Assembly (NCBI RefSeq): GCF_003006155.1
Contig: NZ_CP023559.1
Span: 2,666,001 to 2,730,000, forward strand
DNA from: Salinicola tamaricis
Lineage (GTDB): Bacteria; Pseudomonadota; Gammaproteobacteria; Pseudomonadales; Halomonadaceae
DNA: 64,000 bases
Direction of reading: 5' to 3'
Shown: positions 41,744 through 51,127 of the stretch, one piece after another
Position numbering within the stretch: the stretch's first letter is position 1
Layout: each line of letters opens with the position of its first letter
The notes under the pieces: model-generated
Seen by the model: only the letters and a program-made list of their open reading frames with translations
Databases searched by the model: none
What the model was told of the DNA's origin: nothing
Translations under genes and position numbers: made by a program

Positions 41744-42506
41744 GCTCAGCAGCCCCCGCGGGTGTGTCAGGCAGCGGGCGGTGGGTCGCCAGTGGCTGAC
41801 ACTGGGCCCCCGCGGCGGTGAAGTTGTCCGGGTCGAGCCACTGCCGGTGCGCGGCGTGAAGCGCGGGCCACTCATGATCGACCACCGAGAACCAGGCGGT
41901 ATCGCGGTTACGCCCCTGAACCACTCGGTGCTGGCGGAAGATCCCCTCGAAGCGAAAGCCGAGCCGCTCGGCTGCCCGGCGCGAGGGGGCATTGAGGGCG
42001 TCGCACTTCCACTCGAGGCGCCGATAGCCCAGGGCGAAGGCGTGCGCCATCAGCAGCATCAGCGCTTCGCTGGAGAGCTGGCTGCGTGCCATGCGCGGCG
42101 AGAAGTTGAGATGGCCGATCTCGATCCGGCCGTCGTCGGGCACGATGTTGAGATAGGTGGCCATGCCCACGGCCTGGCCATCCTGGGGATCGATGATCGC
42201 GTAGCACCAGGGGTCTTGGCCCGCACTCATCGTCCGCAGCCAGCCCTGACAGCCGGTCTCGTCGGCGAACGGGCGGCCGCCGAGGTAGGTCCAGCGCGCC
42301 TCGCCCTCGCGATCATCGGTGAGGGCCGGGTCGGGATGGCACCACGCCTGCCACAGCGACGCCGCGTGCTGCTGCGCGTCGAGCGGTGCGAGCCGGCAGT
42401 AGCGGCCCGTCAGCACGCTGTGGTCGGGGCGGCGCGCAGGTTGCCAGGCGGCCACCGGCAGACCGATCGGCTGGCAGTGGCGGTTTTCGGTGCAGGAGGG
42501 CGACAT
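41664..42506 (-). CDS. GNAT family N-acetyltransferase (RimJ/RimL type)
   Basis: The open frame is 280 codons, but the family part ends at about residue 235. Motifs are YAIIDPQDGQAVGMATYLNI, RIEIGHLNFSPRMARSQLSS and ALNAPSRRAAERLGFRFEGI, typical of RimJ/RimL-like acetyltransferases acting on protein N-termini or small amines. The last 40 residues are in the frame of the PaiB N-terminus; a stop in a neighbouring frame at 41746-41748, just before the PaiB start, is the more plausible natural end, implying one frame break near 41755. RBS GAGGAG before ATG 42506. Confidence 0.83.
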   Translation of the reverse strand: MSPSCTENRHCQPIGLPVAAWQPARRPDHSVLTGRYCRLAPLDAQQHAASLWQAWCHPDPALTDDREGEARWTYLGGRPFADETGCQGWLRTMSAGQDPWCYAIIDPQDGQAVGMATYLNIVPDDGRIEIGHLNFSPRMARSQLSSEALMLLMAHAFALGYRRLEWKCDALNAPSRRAAERLGFRFEGIFRQHRVVQGRNRDTAWFSVVDHEWPALHAAHRQWLDPDNFTAAGAQCQPLATHRPLPDTPAGAAEHASPCPLSVEDGDALAQAMAHAPSPP

Positions 42507-42520
42507 CGTGGGGTTTCTCC

Positions 42521-42988
42521 TCAGCAGCCGCAGGCAGCGAGCTGGGCGTCGGCCAGGGAACCGGGTTCGGGGCCGCTGGCGAGGGGGTGCCCGTCGCGCT
42601 GCCAGAAGTCCAGGCCGCCCAGCAGCTCCTTGACCGTGAAGCCCGCCGTGGCCAGCTTGAGTGTGCCCCAGGTCGAGCCGTTACAGCCGATGCCATCGCA
42701 GTAGCAGACGTAGACTCGATCCCGCGCCAGTGCCGCCAGGGTGGTGGGGTTCATCTCGACGTGCGGCAGGCTGATGGCCCCGGGGATGTGCCCGGCCAGG
42801 TAGTGCGACCGCGAGCGGGTATCGATCACCACCAGCGTCTCGATGGCGTTGGCGAGATCCTGGGCCAGATCCCAGGCATCGGTGTGCAGGCCGAGCTTGT
42901 CGCGCATGGCCGCAGCGGAGACCGCGGGCTCCGGGGGAGGGACTTCCAGCACCCGGGAGGTCGCTGGGGGCGTCGTGATGTCGTTCAT
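42521..42988 (-). CDS. Rhodanese-like domain protein
   Basis: The protein has 155 residues with a single rhodanese domain: TLVVIDTRSRSHYLAGHIPG, AISLPHVEMN and the active-site loop VCYCDGIGCNGSTWGTLKLA with the catalytic cysteine, then ELLGGLDFWQRDGHPLAS. It may transfer sulfur or act as a phosphatase-like binding module. The ATG at 42988 has GGAGAG upstream. It is the first gene of a minus-strand run with GNAT, PaiB and the broken cupin, spaced by 14 bases or overlapping. Confidence 0.87.
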   Translation of the reverse strand: MNDITTPPATSRVLEVPPPEPAVSAAAMRDKLGLHTDAWDLAQDLANAIETLVVIDTRSRSHYLAGHIPGAISLPHVEMNPTTLAALARDRVYVCYCDGIGCNGSTWGTLKLATAGFTVKELLGGLDFWQRDGHPLASGPEPGSLADAQLAACGC

Positions 42989-43053
42989 GGCCGTGTCTCT
43001 CCGTCGGCAGGGTATCCGGTGTTCAGCGACAGTCCGTATTCAACAGCCCGTAT

Positions 43054-43524
43054 TCAATGGTCCGTATTCAACAAATAAGTGAAGAACGCCTCGTCGCGCT
43101 GCCAGCCAAGGTCGTGGTAGCGCGACTGCGCGGTGTGGTTCTCGACCTGGGTCCGCAGCATCAGTTGGGTCACGCCCATGGTCACGGGCAAGCTGGCGTG
43201 ACGCTCGCAGCAGATCGCTGCCCATCCCCTGGCCGCGCGCCTCGGGGTCGACGAACAGATCGTTGAGTATCCAGCGGATCGTCAGGTAGTGGTCGAGGGC
43301 ACCGGGAATAGCTGCACGAAGCCGCGGGCGCGGCCATGGGTATCGCGCGCCAGCAGCAGATGGGCGTCGCCGTTGGCGAAGCGCTGGGTGAGAAAGGCGC
43401 GGGCGCCCTCCAGGTCACCGGGCTGGCGGTAGAAGCGTCGGTAGGCATCGACCAGGGGCGTCAGCTCAGGGATCTCAGCGGCGGTGGCGAGGTCGATCGA
43501 GGTCGAGAAGGCAAAGGTTGGCAT
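43054..43524 (-). pseudogene. GNAT family N-acetyltransferase; frame broken
   Basis: Reconstructed to about 156 residues. Starts MPTFAFSTSIDLATAAEIPE with GGAG upstream; continues RFYRQPGDLEGARAFLTQRF and GRARGFVQLFPVP, then after a frame change near 43283 ALDHYLTIRWILNDLFVDPE and the acetyl-CoA loop ARGQGMGSDLLR, and after another near 43195 LRTQVENHTAQSRYHDLGW and EAFFTYLL to TGA at 43054. It is divergent from the MocR gene (88-base gap), a frequent regulator/target arrangement. Confidence 0.75.
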
Positions 43525-43612
43525 GTTGCGGCTCCGGGCAGTGACTTGAACGGAGTGTGGCGGCATAGTGGTTCCTTGGTAAGAGCCAGTTAGGCCAAGA
43601 GTGAGGGAACCA

Positions 43613-45144
43613 ATGTCCGCATCCCAGGCGCATCAGCTGTGGATCATCGAAGCGCTCGGCTTGAAGCTCGCCGCTTCGGCGTCTCATACCGATTCATCCC
43701 GCGCTTCCACCCACGCTCTCCCCAACGCTTCCCTCACGCTGGGGCAGCGGCTTTATGTGGCGCTGCGCGAGTCGATCCAGGACGGCGCGCTGGCGCCGGG
43801 TAGCCAGTTACCGGCATCCCGGCGGCTGGCGGCGGCGTTGGGGGTCGGGCGCAATACGGTGCTGGGGGCAGTGGATCGACTCGTGGCCGAGGGTTTTCTC
43901 CAGGCGCAACCGGGCTCGGGAGTGTTCGTCGCCGAGTGGCAGTCACCGCCGCCGCTACCCCCTTGCCGCGAGGTCGAGGCGCCGCCGCCACTCTCCGCCC
44001 GCGGCACCCGCATTCTCGATTTCGAACGCACCCTGAGCGGCCGCCATAGCGCTTTCGCGCCTGGTGTCCCGGCGCTGGACCGTTTCCCGCGGGAGCGCTG
44101 GCAGCGGCTGCTGCGGCGGCACCAGCAGCGTGCGCCGACGGCGTGGTTCGACTATCAGAGCCAGGGCGGGGTGAGTGCGCTACGTGAGGCGCTGTGCGAC
44201 TACCTGCGGCTATCGCGCTCGGTGCGTTGCCACCCCGGGCAGATCCTGATCACCCAGGGCGCCCAGCAGGGCTTCGAGCTGGTGGCCAGGCTGCTGGCGG
44301 ATGTCGGCGATACGCTATGGATGGAGGAGCCCGGCTATGGTGGTGCACAATCCTGCTTCATCTCGGCCGGGCTCGCGCTCGAACCGGTGCCGGTCGACGC
44401 CGAGGGGATGAACGTGGCGGCGCTGGCGCCTGACACCCCCGCGCCGCGGCTGATCTATGTCACGCCGTCGCACCAGTACCCGTGTGGGGTGACGCTGCCG
44501 CTGGCCCGGCGCATGGCGCTGCTGGCACTGGCCCGGCGCCACCGGGCCTGGATCATCGAAGACGACTATGACAGTAGTTCCGCTACGCCAGTGCGCCGAT
44601 CGCTTCGCTGCAGGGGCTGATCGAGGAGGCTCCGGTGATCTATGTGGGCACCTTCAGCAAGGTGCTCTATCCGGGGCTGCGGCTGGGCTATCTGGTACTG
44701 CCGGAGGCGCTGGTCGAGCCGTTCCGGCGTGCCAATGCGCGGCTGCACCGGGAAGGGCAGTATCTGGTTCAGGCGGCGCTGGCCGACTTTATCCACGAGG
44801 GGCACTTCGCGCGCCATGTGGCGCAGATGCGCGAATGCTACCGCAAGCGCCAGGCCGCGCTGCGCGAAGCGTTGGCGCCGGCGGTGGCGCGCGGGCTGAT
44901 GCTGTCGGCGGGGCAGGCGGGCATGCATCTGGTGGCGCGGCTCGACACCCTCGCCGAGGAGCGCACGCTGGTCGAGCAGGCCGCGGCGGCAGACATTCTG
45001 CTCTCGCCGTTATCGCAATACTATCTGCGACCGCCCGTCGAGGCGGGGCTGGTACTCGGATACGCCGGGGCGACGCCGGCCGAGATCGCGCGGGCGGGCG
45101 GGTGGTTGGCGCAGCGCTGGCTGGCCCTGCGCGGGGAAGCCTGA
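43613..45144 (+). pseudogene. MocR-type regulator (GntR HTH fused to aminotransferase); one frame break
   Basis: Reconstructed to about 510 residues. The N-terminal winged helix (residues about 45-110, LYVALRESIQDGALAPGSQL, LAAALGVGRNTVLGAVDRLV) is GntR-like. The rest is a fold-type I aminotransferase: YQSQGGVSALREAL, TQGAQQGFELVARLL, YVTPSHQYPCGVTLPL, WIIEDDYDS and the PLP lysine in VGTFSKVLYPGLRLGY. One base seems missing near 44578, where AGTAGTTC should read AGTGAGTTC. MocR proteins use PLP and a ligand to control nearby genes; the divergent GNAT gene is a candidate target. Confidence 0.85.
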
Positions 45145-45151
45145 CGCTGGT

Positions 45152-46501
45152 TCAGGCGTCGGCGTCGCCGGAGCCGGCGTCATCCTCGCTCGGGCCCGGG
45201 CGGGCACGGGGGCGTCGAGCGCGGGTGTCGCGGTGTTTCTCGTTGTGATGTGTCGCATTGCGATGCGTCTCGTCGCCCGGCGTTTCTTCTGCTTGCGTCT
45301 CGGCCGAGCGCTGCGTCGGGTCGCGACCTTGCGTGGACGACGCCGTCTCGGCCGTGTCGCCGTCGCGGCGTATGCCGACGCCCTCGGGTAGATAAAGCCG
45401 GGAGGCGGGCAGGGCCAACTCAGCGCCATGCTTCTCGATGATGTCACGCACCTTGAGCAGGATCTCCTGCTTGATCTCGTGGAAGCGCTGCCAGTCGGTC
45501 TCGCGGGTGAAGGCGTAGAGCATGATCTCCAGCGCGTACTGGCCGAAGGTGGTGAAGTTGACCGTGATCAGCTCGTTCTGGTCGATTTCGTCGTGGTGCT
45601 TGAGCAGCTGGCGGATATCGCCGGTGATCGCCTCGATGGCCCCGGCATCCTGATAGCGCAGACCCACGGTCTCCCACAGCCGACGATTGACCATGCGCGT
45701 GGGGGTCTCCACCGAGATCTGGCTGAACCAGGCATTGGGTACGTAGAGCGGCGGACCGGCGAAGGTACGGATGGTGGTCAAGCGCCAACCGATATCCTCG
45801 ACCATGCCTTCGATCTCGCGGTCGGGGGAGCGAATCCAGTCGCCGACCACGAACGGCTTGTCCAGATGGACCACCATGCCGCCGAAGAAGTTGGCCATGA
45901 CGTCGCGCGCGGCGAAGCCGATCACCAGACCGCCGAAGCCGCCCATGGCAAGGATGCTCGACATCGACACACCGAGTATCTGCAGCCCGATCAGGATCAG
46001 GGTGACGATCAGCACCGCGCCGACGATCTTGGTCAGTGCCGATGCCGAGGTCTGATCCACCGGCCGCGCCCGGCAGTTGACCGGCGGAAACACCAGGCGC
46101 TGCTCGAGCCGCCGGATCAGGCGGATGCCGCTCCAGGCCAGTAGCAGCAGGGTGATCAGGGCGCCGCTCTTGAACAGGAAACCGGTGAGCGCGGTCACCC
46201 CGAGGTGCGCGCCGATCACGCCGGTGCCGATCATCAGCGCGCTGATCCAGATCCACCAGCGCAGCGGCAGGCGCAGGGCGTGCAGGAAAGGGTCGTCCCA
46301 GCGCCGCGGCGAGCGCACCAGGCGCTGCTCTAGCCGGCCGAGGACGAAGTAGAGCACCAGGTCGACGACCGCGGCGAGGAGTACGATGGCGATCGGCAGC
46401 AGGATCCACCCTGGCAGGCCGAGCCAGTCGCTCAGGCGCTGCTGCAGGTGGGCTAGAGCCTGTGTCGAGAGCGTCTGTGTCGCGTCGTCCAGAGTCTTCA
46501 T
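45152..46501 (-). CDS. MscS-family mechanosensitive ion channel
   Basis: The protein has 449 residues. Four to five membrane helices in the first 200 residues are followed by the pore-lining helix and MscS beta domain (ILAMGGFGGLVIGFAARDVM, NFFGGMVVHLDKPFVVGDWI, GMVEDIGWRLTTIRTFAGPP, YVPNAWFSQISVETPTRM). The C-terminal 70 residues are a charged, low-complexity tail rich in E, T, H, R and D (e.g. ETPGDETHRNATHHNEKHRD), unusual for the family but in frame. It releases solutes on hypo-osmotic shock, useful in a halophile. Confidence 0.9.
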   Translation of the reverse strand: MKTLDDATQTLSTQALAHLQQRLSDWLGLPGWILLPIAIVLLAAVVDLVLYFVLGRLEQRLVRSPRRWDDPFLHALRLPLRWWIWISALMIGTGVIGAHLGVTALTGFLFKSGALITLLLLAWSGIRLIRRLEQRLVFPPVNCRARPVDQTSASALTKIVGAVLIVTLILIGLQILGVSMSSILAMGGFGGLVIGFAARDVMANFFGGMVVHLDKPFVVGDWIRSPDREIEGMVEDIGWRLTTIRTFAGPPLYVPNAWFSQISVETPTRMVNRRLWETVGLRYQDAGAIEAITGDIRQLLKHHDEIDQNELITVNFTTFGQYALEIMLYAFTRETDWQRFHEIKQEILLKVRDIIEKHGAELALPASRLYLPEGVGIRRDGDTAETASSTQGRDPTQRSAETQAEETPGDETHRNATHHNEKHRDTRARRPRARPGPSEDDAGSGDADA

Positions 46502-46648
46502 CTGCCTGCGGTATCTGTCATCGTGTCTGCCGTTCGGAGCTCCCAGGGTGCGAGGAGGGAACGGCGGCGAGTATCGAGTAAGCAGCCTAGTCGCGCTCTG
46601 GCGTGCCTGCCAGCGTGCGCCTTTGCCAGGGCAGGGTCGCGTCTCGGC

Positions 46649-47152
46649 TCAGGGGTGACAGCAGCGCTTGGCTTTCTTGCCGCTGCCGCAGGGACAGGGG
46701 GCGTTGCGCTGGGGGCTGGCGCTGGCGGGTGTGGGGTCGATCTCGCCGTCCAGATAGCGCCAGCGCCCCTGGCGGCGGCGGAAGCGCGAGCGCTCGTGCA
46801 GCACGGCTTTCGCTTCCGTCGCGGCACCAGGCGCCGGATTCAGCGGACGGTAGTGCGCCTTGAACGTCACCGTACCCTGACTGCCGCGGACGCGGCTCTC
46901 GAGGATCTCCAGGCCCAGCCAGTCGCAGTCGCGCCGGTCGAGCAGCTCGGGTGTCAGCGCCGTGTCACGGGTATCCGGGTCCCAAGTGTGATACAGATAG
47001 TATCCCAGGTTGCCGAGTGCAAAGGCCGAATAACGTGAGCGCATCAGTGCCTCCGGCGTGGCTGGCGGGCGCTCATCGAGATGATGCGGCTGGCAGCAGT
47101 CGGCGTAGTTGTGGCCGCTGCCACAGGGGCAGGGCGGCGTGGTCTGGGGCAT
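46649..47152 (-). CDS. ychJ: YchJ family SEC-C protein
   Basis: The protein has 167 residues. It has SEC-C zinc motifs at both ends (PPCPCGSGHNYADCCQPH near the start and [18 protein letters not shown] at the end) around a YchJ/NTF2-like middle (ALMRSRYSAFALGNLGYYLY, HTWDPDTRD, VTFKAHYRP). The ATG at 47152 (MPQTTPPCPCG) has AGGA upstream; a much longer open frame extends to 48157 but runs antisense through the DUF3581 gene. Function is unknown. Confidence 0.9.
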   Translation of the reverse strand: MPQTTPPCPCGSGHNYADCCQPHHLDERPPATPEALMRSRYSAFALGNLGYYLYHTWDPDTRDTALTPELLDRRDCDWLGLEILESRVRGSQGTVTFKAHYRPLNPAPGAATEAKAVLHERSRFRRRQGRWRYLDGEIDPTPASASPQRNAPCPCGSGKKAKRCCHP

Positions 47153-47413
47153 GGCGGTATCCTGGCGAGAGCGGTGGGCGAATCGGGAGGCTGTCGAGAC
47201 GCGCCGCAGGTCTCCGGCAACCTCATCCGCTACGCCGTATGTGGCTACTGGAACGACACGATGTCGCGGCCGCGATGGGAATCTCGACGGACCCTGAGCT
47301 ATTATTTGTCGCAAAACGTTAATGCGGCGCTGAACTTGTAGATGGCTTGTGGTAAAAAGCGCGTCTTGATCAATGCTCCGGAGCCAGTCACTCGACGTGT
47401 AGGTCGATTGCCC

Positions 47414-48127
47414 ATGTTTCTCGACGAGTTTCATTCTACCGACGCCGGCCACTTTTGCATCTCTGCGGAGCAGGCCAGCCGGTTCGCCCGCGAAATCGCC
47501 GGCGATTACAATCCGATCCACGACCCCTGTGCGCGGCGCTTCTGTGTGCCCGGCGATCTGCTGTTCGCGCTGGTGCTGTCGCACTACGGACTGTCGCAGC
47601 GGATGACCTTCCACTTCTGCGGCATGGTCGGCGACCGCGTGCCGCTGCACTTCGTCGAGGATGGTGCCGGCACGGTGAGCGTCGAGGACGCCGCCGGCAA
47701 GCAGTACCTGCGCGTCGAGCGCGAAGGCTGGACGCTGCGCGACCCGGCCACGGTGGAGACGTTTACCCGGCGTTACGTGGCGTTTTCCGGGCGCAATTTC
47801 CCTCACTACCTGAAGCCGCTGCTCGAAGACAAGGGGGTCATGTTCAACCCCCAGCGCCCGCTGGTGATCTACGACAGCATGGGCTTCAGCCTCGAAGATC
47901 ACGACCCCTGTGATCTTGATCTCGAATTCGCCGGCGCCGAGCTCGACGTCAAGGGCAAGCGCGGCGAGGCGCTGCTCGAGTTTCGCATGCGCTGCCAGGG
48001 GCGCGCAGTGGGTACCGGCTCCAAGAAGCTGGTGATCAGCGGATTGCAGGCCTACGATGCGGAGAAGATGGAGACCTTCGTCACCAACTTCACCCAGCTC
48101 AAGGCCGCCAACCCCTGCTCCGCCTGA
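47414..48127 (+). CDS. DUF3581 family protein
   Basis: The protein has 237 residues. The start at 47414 (MFLDEFHSTDAGHFCISAEQ) agrees with homologues I know in Pseudomonas and Halomonas; an in-frame upstream start at 47342 is less likely. The region SRFAREIAGDYNPIHDPCAR and CVPGDLLFALVLSHYGLSQ looks like a MaoC/hot-dog dehydratase-type domain, with the conserved NPIHD pattern. Family members are proteobacterial and uncharacterised. It is divergent from ychJ and stands alone. Confidence 0.87.
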   Translation: MFLDEFHSTDAGHFCISAEQASRFAREIAGDYNPIHDPCARRFCVPGDLLFALVLSHYGLSQRMTFHFCGMVGDRVPLHFVEDGAGTVSVEDAAGKQYLRVEREGWTLRDPATVETFTRRYVAFSGRNFPHYLKPLLEDKGVMFNPQRPLVIYDSMGFSLEDHDPCDLDLEFAGAELDVKGKRGEALLEFRMRCQGRAVGTGSKKLVISGLQAYDAEKMETFVTNFTQLKAANPCSA

Positions 48128-48237
48128 CGGGTGAGAGCGGCACGAGCGAGCCAGCACGGCTCCGGCGCGAGCTTCTCGGCGCCGGCTGACGTGCCCGCAA
48201 CGCTGATACGCCCATCGTTATCGTCAGCGGGTGGCCC

Positions 48238-49116
48238 ATGAAACAGCACGTCTCCCCCTTTCAGCTCTTCGTGCTGGCGATGTCGTTCTACGTGCTCGCG
48301 GCGCTGTTCGCGAGCGCTTTCCTGACCCTTCCGCCTGAGATCGAGCGGCTGATCGGCTACCTCGACTATGTCGTCTGCGCCGTCTTCTTCATCGATTTCT
48401 GCCAGCGTTTCTACCGCGCACCGAGCAAGTGGCGTTACATGCGCTGGGGCTGGCTCGATCTGCTCTCATGCATCCCCGCCGGCTGGTTCCAGGCCGCGCG
48501 CCTGGCGCGAGTGGTACAGGTGTTGCGCATTCTGCGCGCACTGCGCTCGATGGAAATGATCTGGCAACTGCTGTTTCGTAACCGCGCCGAGGGGGTGCTC
48601 GCCTCCGTCGCCACCGCGACCGTATTGCTGGTGGTGGTGAGCGCGGTGACGGTACTGCTGGTCGAGGCCCCCGATCCGCACAGCCCGATCAACACCGCCG
48701 AGGATGCGCTGTGGTGGGCGATCGTCACGGTGACCACCGTCGGCTATGGCGACTACTACCCGGTGACCACCCTGGGGCGTGTCGTTGCGGTGCTGCTGAT
48801 GGTCTGTGGGGTAGGGCTGTTCGGGAGCTTCGCGGCTTATGTCAGCTCGCTGTTCGTCGAGGATCAGGGCGAGTCGGAGTCGCGCCAGCACAAGGCCAAC
48901 CGGCGCATGATGCGCCACATGATCGAACAGGTCAGTGAGCTACAGGCGGAGATCGAAGCGCTGCGCGCCGAGATGCGCACGCATCGTCAGGAGCTGGAGT
49001 CGCATCATGTACCTTCCGACTCGGCCGAAGGGGCTGCCGAGCCGTCGCCTCGATCTCGGTCAGCGGATGACGCGCCGTCAGAGGAGGGTCCTGCTCAGGG
49101 ATCGCCGCGGCGATGA
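48238..49116 (+). CDS. Voltage-gated-type potassium channel
   Basis: The protein has 292 residues and six membrane segments. A voltage-sensor-like helix has regularly spaced arginines (RLARVVQVLRILRALRSMEM), and the selectivity filter is TVTTVGYGDYYP. A cytoplasmic coiled-coil region follows (QVSELQAEIEALRAEMRTHR), then an acidic, serine/proline-rich tail. It should be a tetrameric K+ channel of the inner membrane. No RCK domain is present. The ATG at 48238 is in the sequence GGCCCATG; the RBS is weak. Confidence 0.9.
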   Translation: MKQHVSPFQLFVLAMSFYVLAALFASAFLTLPPEIERLIGYLDYVVCAVFFIDFCQRFYRAPSKWRYMRWGWLDLLSCIPAGWFQAARLARVVQVLRILRALRSMEMIWQLLFRNRAEGVLASVATATVLLVVVSAVTVLLVEAPDPHSPINTAEDALWWAIVTVTTVGYGDYYPVTTLGRVVAVLLMVCGVGLFGSFAAYVSSLFVEDQGESESRQHKANRRMMRHMIEQVSELQAEIEALRAEMRTHRQELESHHVPSDSAEGAAEPSPRSRSADDAPSEEGPAQGSPRR

Positions 49117-49359
49117 ACGCGATGTATGGGTGTTGTGTTGCGCGTGAAATATAAGGGTGCTAATCTATTCCACGTCGAATGAAGCATTGATTGCCAATTC
49201 CTCGATAGTCGTCGTGCTATTAGCAGTCGTTCGAGTCGCGTCTGAGACGCATCTCCTAGGTAACACCCCGCCTCGCCCGCGCATCCCCCCTCTTGCGCGG
49301 GCTTTTTTTGGTCTGAAGGGTGCCCGCCAGTCTTGAATGGAGCCCCTCGGGGCGGCGTA
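49117..49359. other. Gene-free stretch with a strong terminator, possible small RNA
   Basis: About 240 bases between the K+ channel and the convergent deacetylase-like gene. It is less GC-rich than the surroundings and includes TTGTGTTGCGCGTGAAATATAAG (about 49131-49153), which looks like a promoter with a TATAAG -10. It ends in an intrinsic terminator at 49275. A transcript of about 150 bases is possible; equally it may be only the 3' untranslated region of the channel gene. Confidence 0.4.
49275..49309 (+). terminator. Intrinsic terminator
   Basis: GCCCGCGCA, loop TCCCCCCTCT, TGCGCGGGC, TTTTTTT. Nine-bp perfect stem with seven T. It is about 160 bases after the K+ channel stop. Confidence 0.9.
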
Positions 49360-50391
49360 TCAGCCGGCGTCGAAGCCGCTGAGCACATTGACCACATTGA
49401 CCCCGATCTCCTCCACCGCATAACCACCTTCGAGCAGGAACACCGTAGGCAGGCCAGCGCGCTTGAGCAGGCCGCCGTAGTCGCTGAAGTCGTCGCTTTC
49501 GAGGGTAAACGAGCTGATCGGGTCCTGGGCGAAGGTATCGACCCCCAGAGAGACGATCAGCAGCTCGGCGCCGAACGCTTGAATGCGCGCCAGGGCGTCT
49601 TCCAGCGCCTGCCGCCAGCGCGGGTAGCCGGTCCCCGGCGCCAGCGGGTAGTTGAGATTGAAGCCCTCCCCGCGACCGCTGCCGGTCTCGTCGGCATAGC
49701 CCAGGTAGTAGGGGAACTCAAGCGCCGGGTCGCCGTGGATCGAGGCGAACAGCACGTCGTCGCGGGTGTAGAAGATCTCCTGAGTGCCGTTGCCGTGATG
49801 GAAGTCGACATCGAGAATGGCGACCCGCGCGATACCTTGGTCGCGGGCGTGCTGGGCGGCGATTGCGGCATTGTTGAAGAAGCAGTAGCCACCGAACTGA
49901 TCGCGGGCGGCGTGGTGGCCGGGTGGGCGGCACAGGCCGAAGGCGCCGCCGCCGTGGGTAAGTACCTGGTCGGTGGCGGCCAGCGCGATATCCTTGCTCG
50001 CCAGCGCGGCACGGAAGGTGCCGGCGCAGACCGAGGTTTCCGCCGCCAGGGCGTAGTAGCCGAGACGGCCTTCGAGATTGTCGGGAATACGGTCGCCGCG
50101 CAGGGTGCGCGCCGGCCAGATACTGGGGATCGGCTCGCCGCCGTGTCCTTCGGCCTGCCAGTTCTCCCACAGGTTCTCCAGGAAATCGACATAGGCGGCG
50201 TCATGGATCTCGAGCACACCCGCCAGCCCGCGACGTTCGGGCTCGCGCACATCCCCCAGGTCCGCGGCGCGAATCCGCGCGAGAATGATCTCCACGCGTT
50301 CGGGGCACTCGAAGGGCGTCACCAGCTGGCCGCCGTGGAGTTCGCTGCGGGGGTGGCGGAGCTGGGTATCGGCGGTATGGAAGGTCAGCAT
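49360..50391 (-). CDS. Histone deacetylase family protein (acetylpolyamine amidohydrolase-like)
   Basis: The protein has 343 residues. Zinc-deacetylase motifs are GLCRPPGHHAARDQFGGYCF (paired histidines), VAILDVDFHHGNGTQEIFYT (metal ligands D and H), SLGVDTFAQDPISSF (third ligand) and LLEGGYAVEEIGVN with the late tyrosine. The ATG at 50391 (MLTFHTADTQLRH) has GAGGAG upstream. Length and the ELHGGQLVTPFECPERVE segment fit bacterial acetylpolyamine amidohydrolases, which free polyamines from their acetylated forms. Stands alone. Confidence 0.91.
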   Translation of the reverse strand: MLTFHTADTQLRHPRSELHGGQLVTPFECPERVEIILARIRAADLGDVREPERRGLAGVLEIHDAAYVDFLENLWENWQAEGHGGEPIPSIWPARTLRGDRIPDNLEGRLGYYALAAETSVCAGTFRAALASKDIALAATDQVLTHGGGAFGLCRPPGHHAARDQFGGYCFFNNAAIAAQHARDQGIARVAILDVDFHHGNGTQEIFYTRDDVLFASIHGDPALEFPYYLGYADETGSGRGEGFNLNYPLAPGTGYPRWRQALEDALARIQAFGAELLIVSLGVDTFAQDPISSFTLESDDFSDYGGLLKRAGLPTVFLLEGGYAVEEIGVNVVNVLSGFDAG

Positions 50392-50649
50392 GGGGGCTCC
50401 TCTAAGCGGATAACGACGTGGCAGGCGCCAATATGGAATGCCGGTCTCGAGGGACCAGCGCGCCCAGCATAACCCGGGCAGGCCACGCCGTGCGGCTCGC
50501 TGACACCGATCCGGCCGCGCGACAAAGCGTCGCTGCCGGCCTGCGGCGCTGGGCAGGGGCATGAGCGGGGATTACAATCGCGCCTCCAACAGCAAGACCG
50601 TCCCTGCGCACGCCTACCTCGACAATGTCATGAGGGCGTCGCCATCGCC

Positions 50650-51003
50650 ATGGATCTCGATATGAGTCAGTTGCCCCCCTGCCCGCAGTGCGCCTCGACC
50701 TACACTTACGCCGACATGAGCCTCTACGTCTGCCCCGAGTGCGGTCACGAATGGTCCGGCGAAGCCGAGGCGGAGAGCGCCGGCGATACCCCCGCGATCG
50801 TGGATGCCAATGGTACGCCGCTGGCCGATGGCGACAGCGTCACCGTGATCAAGGATCTCAAGGTCAAGGGCTCCTCGCTGGTGGTGAAAGTGGGGACCAA
50901 GGTCAAGAGTATTCGCCTGGTCGACGGCGACCACGACATAGACTGCAAGATCGATGGCATCGGTGCCATGAAGCTCAAGTCGGAATTCGTCAAGAAGGCG
51001 TGA
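50650..51003 (+). CDS. yjdM: YjdM/PhnA family zinc-ribbon protein
   Basis: The protein has 117 residues. The N-terminal zinc ribbon reads [20 protein letters not shown] with a second pair in CPECGHEW. The C-terminal part [20 protein letters not shown] is the PhnA domain. Despite the name PhnA, the family is not thought to hydrolyse phosphonoacetate. ATG 50662 ([10 protein letters not shown]) matches the family's usual start better than ATG 50650. Confidence 0.9.
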   Translation: MDLDMSQLPPCPQCASTYTYADMSLYVCPECGHEWSGEAEAESAGDTPAIVDANGTPLADGDSVTVIKDLKVKGSSLVVKVGTKVKSIRLVDGDHDIDCKIDGIGAMKLKSEFVKKA

Positions 51004-51032
51004 GCCGAGGCCAGCTGCTGTGGCTGGCCGTG

Positions 51033-51086
51033 ATAGGCTGGATACGAAAACTGCCTACGCTCGCTGACTTGTCGTACCAACCCTAG
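51033..51086. repeat. Internally deleted copy of the palindromic element
   Basis: ATAGGCTGGATACGAAAACTGCCTACGCTCGCTGACTTGTCGTACCAACCCTAG in outline: the copy-1-type ends are kept (TACGAAAA and TTGTCGTA arms, CTAG at the right) but the roughly 90-base core with the AAAAATCGGC hairpin is gone. Confidence 0.75.
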
Positions 51087-51127
51087 GGTTGGGGACGTCG
51101 CACGGCTCACGTCTTGAGGAATCTCCG

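Noticed and set aside
46649..48157. 502-codon open frame on the minus strand
   Set aside because: Only its last third (ychJ, start 47152) is a recognisable protein; the rest runs antisense through the DUF3581 gene and is a high-GC shadow frame.
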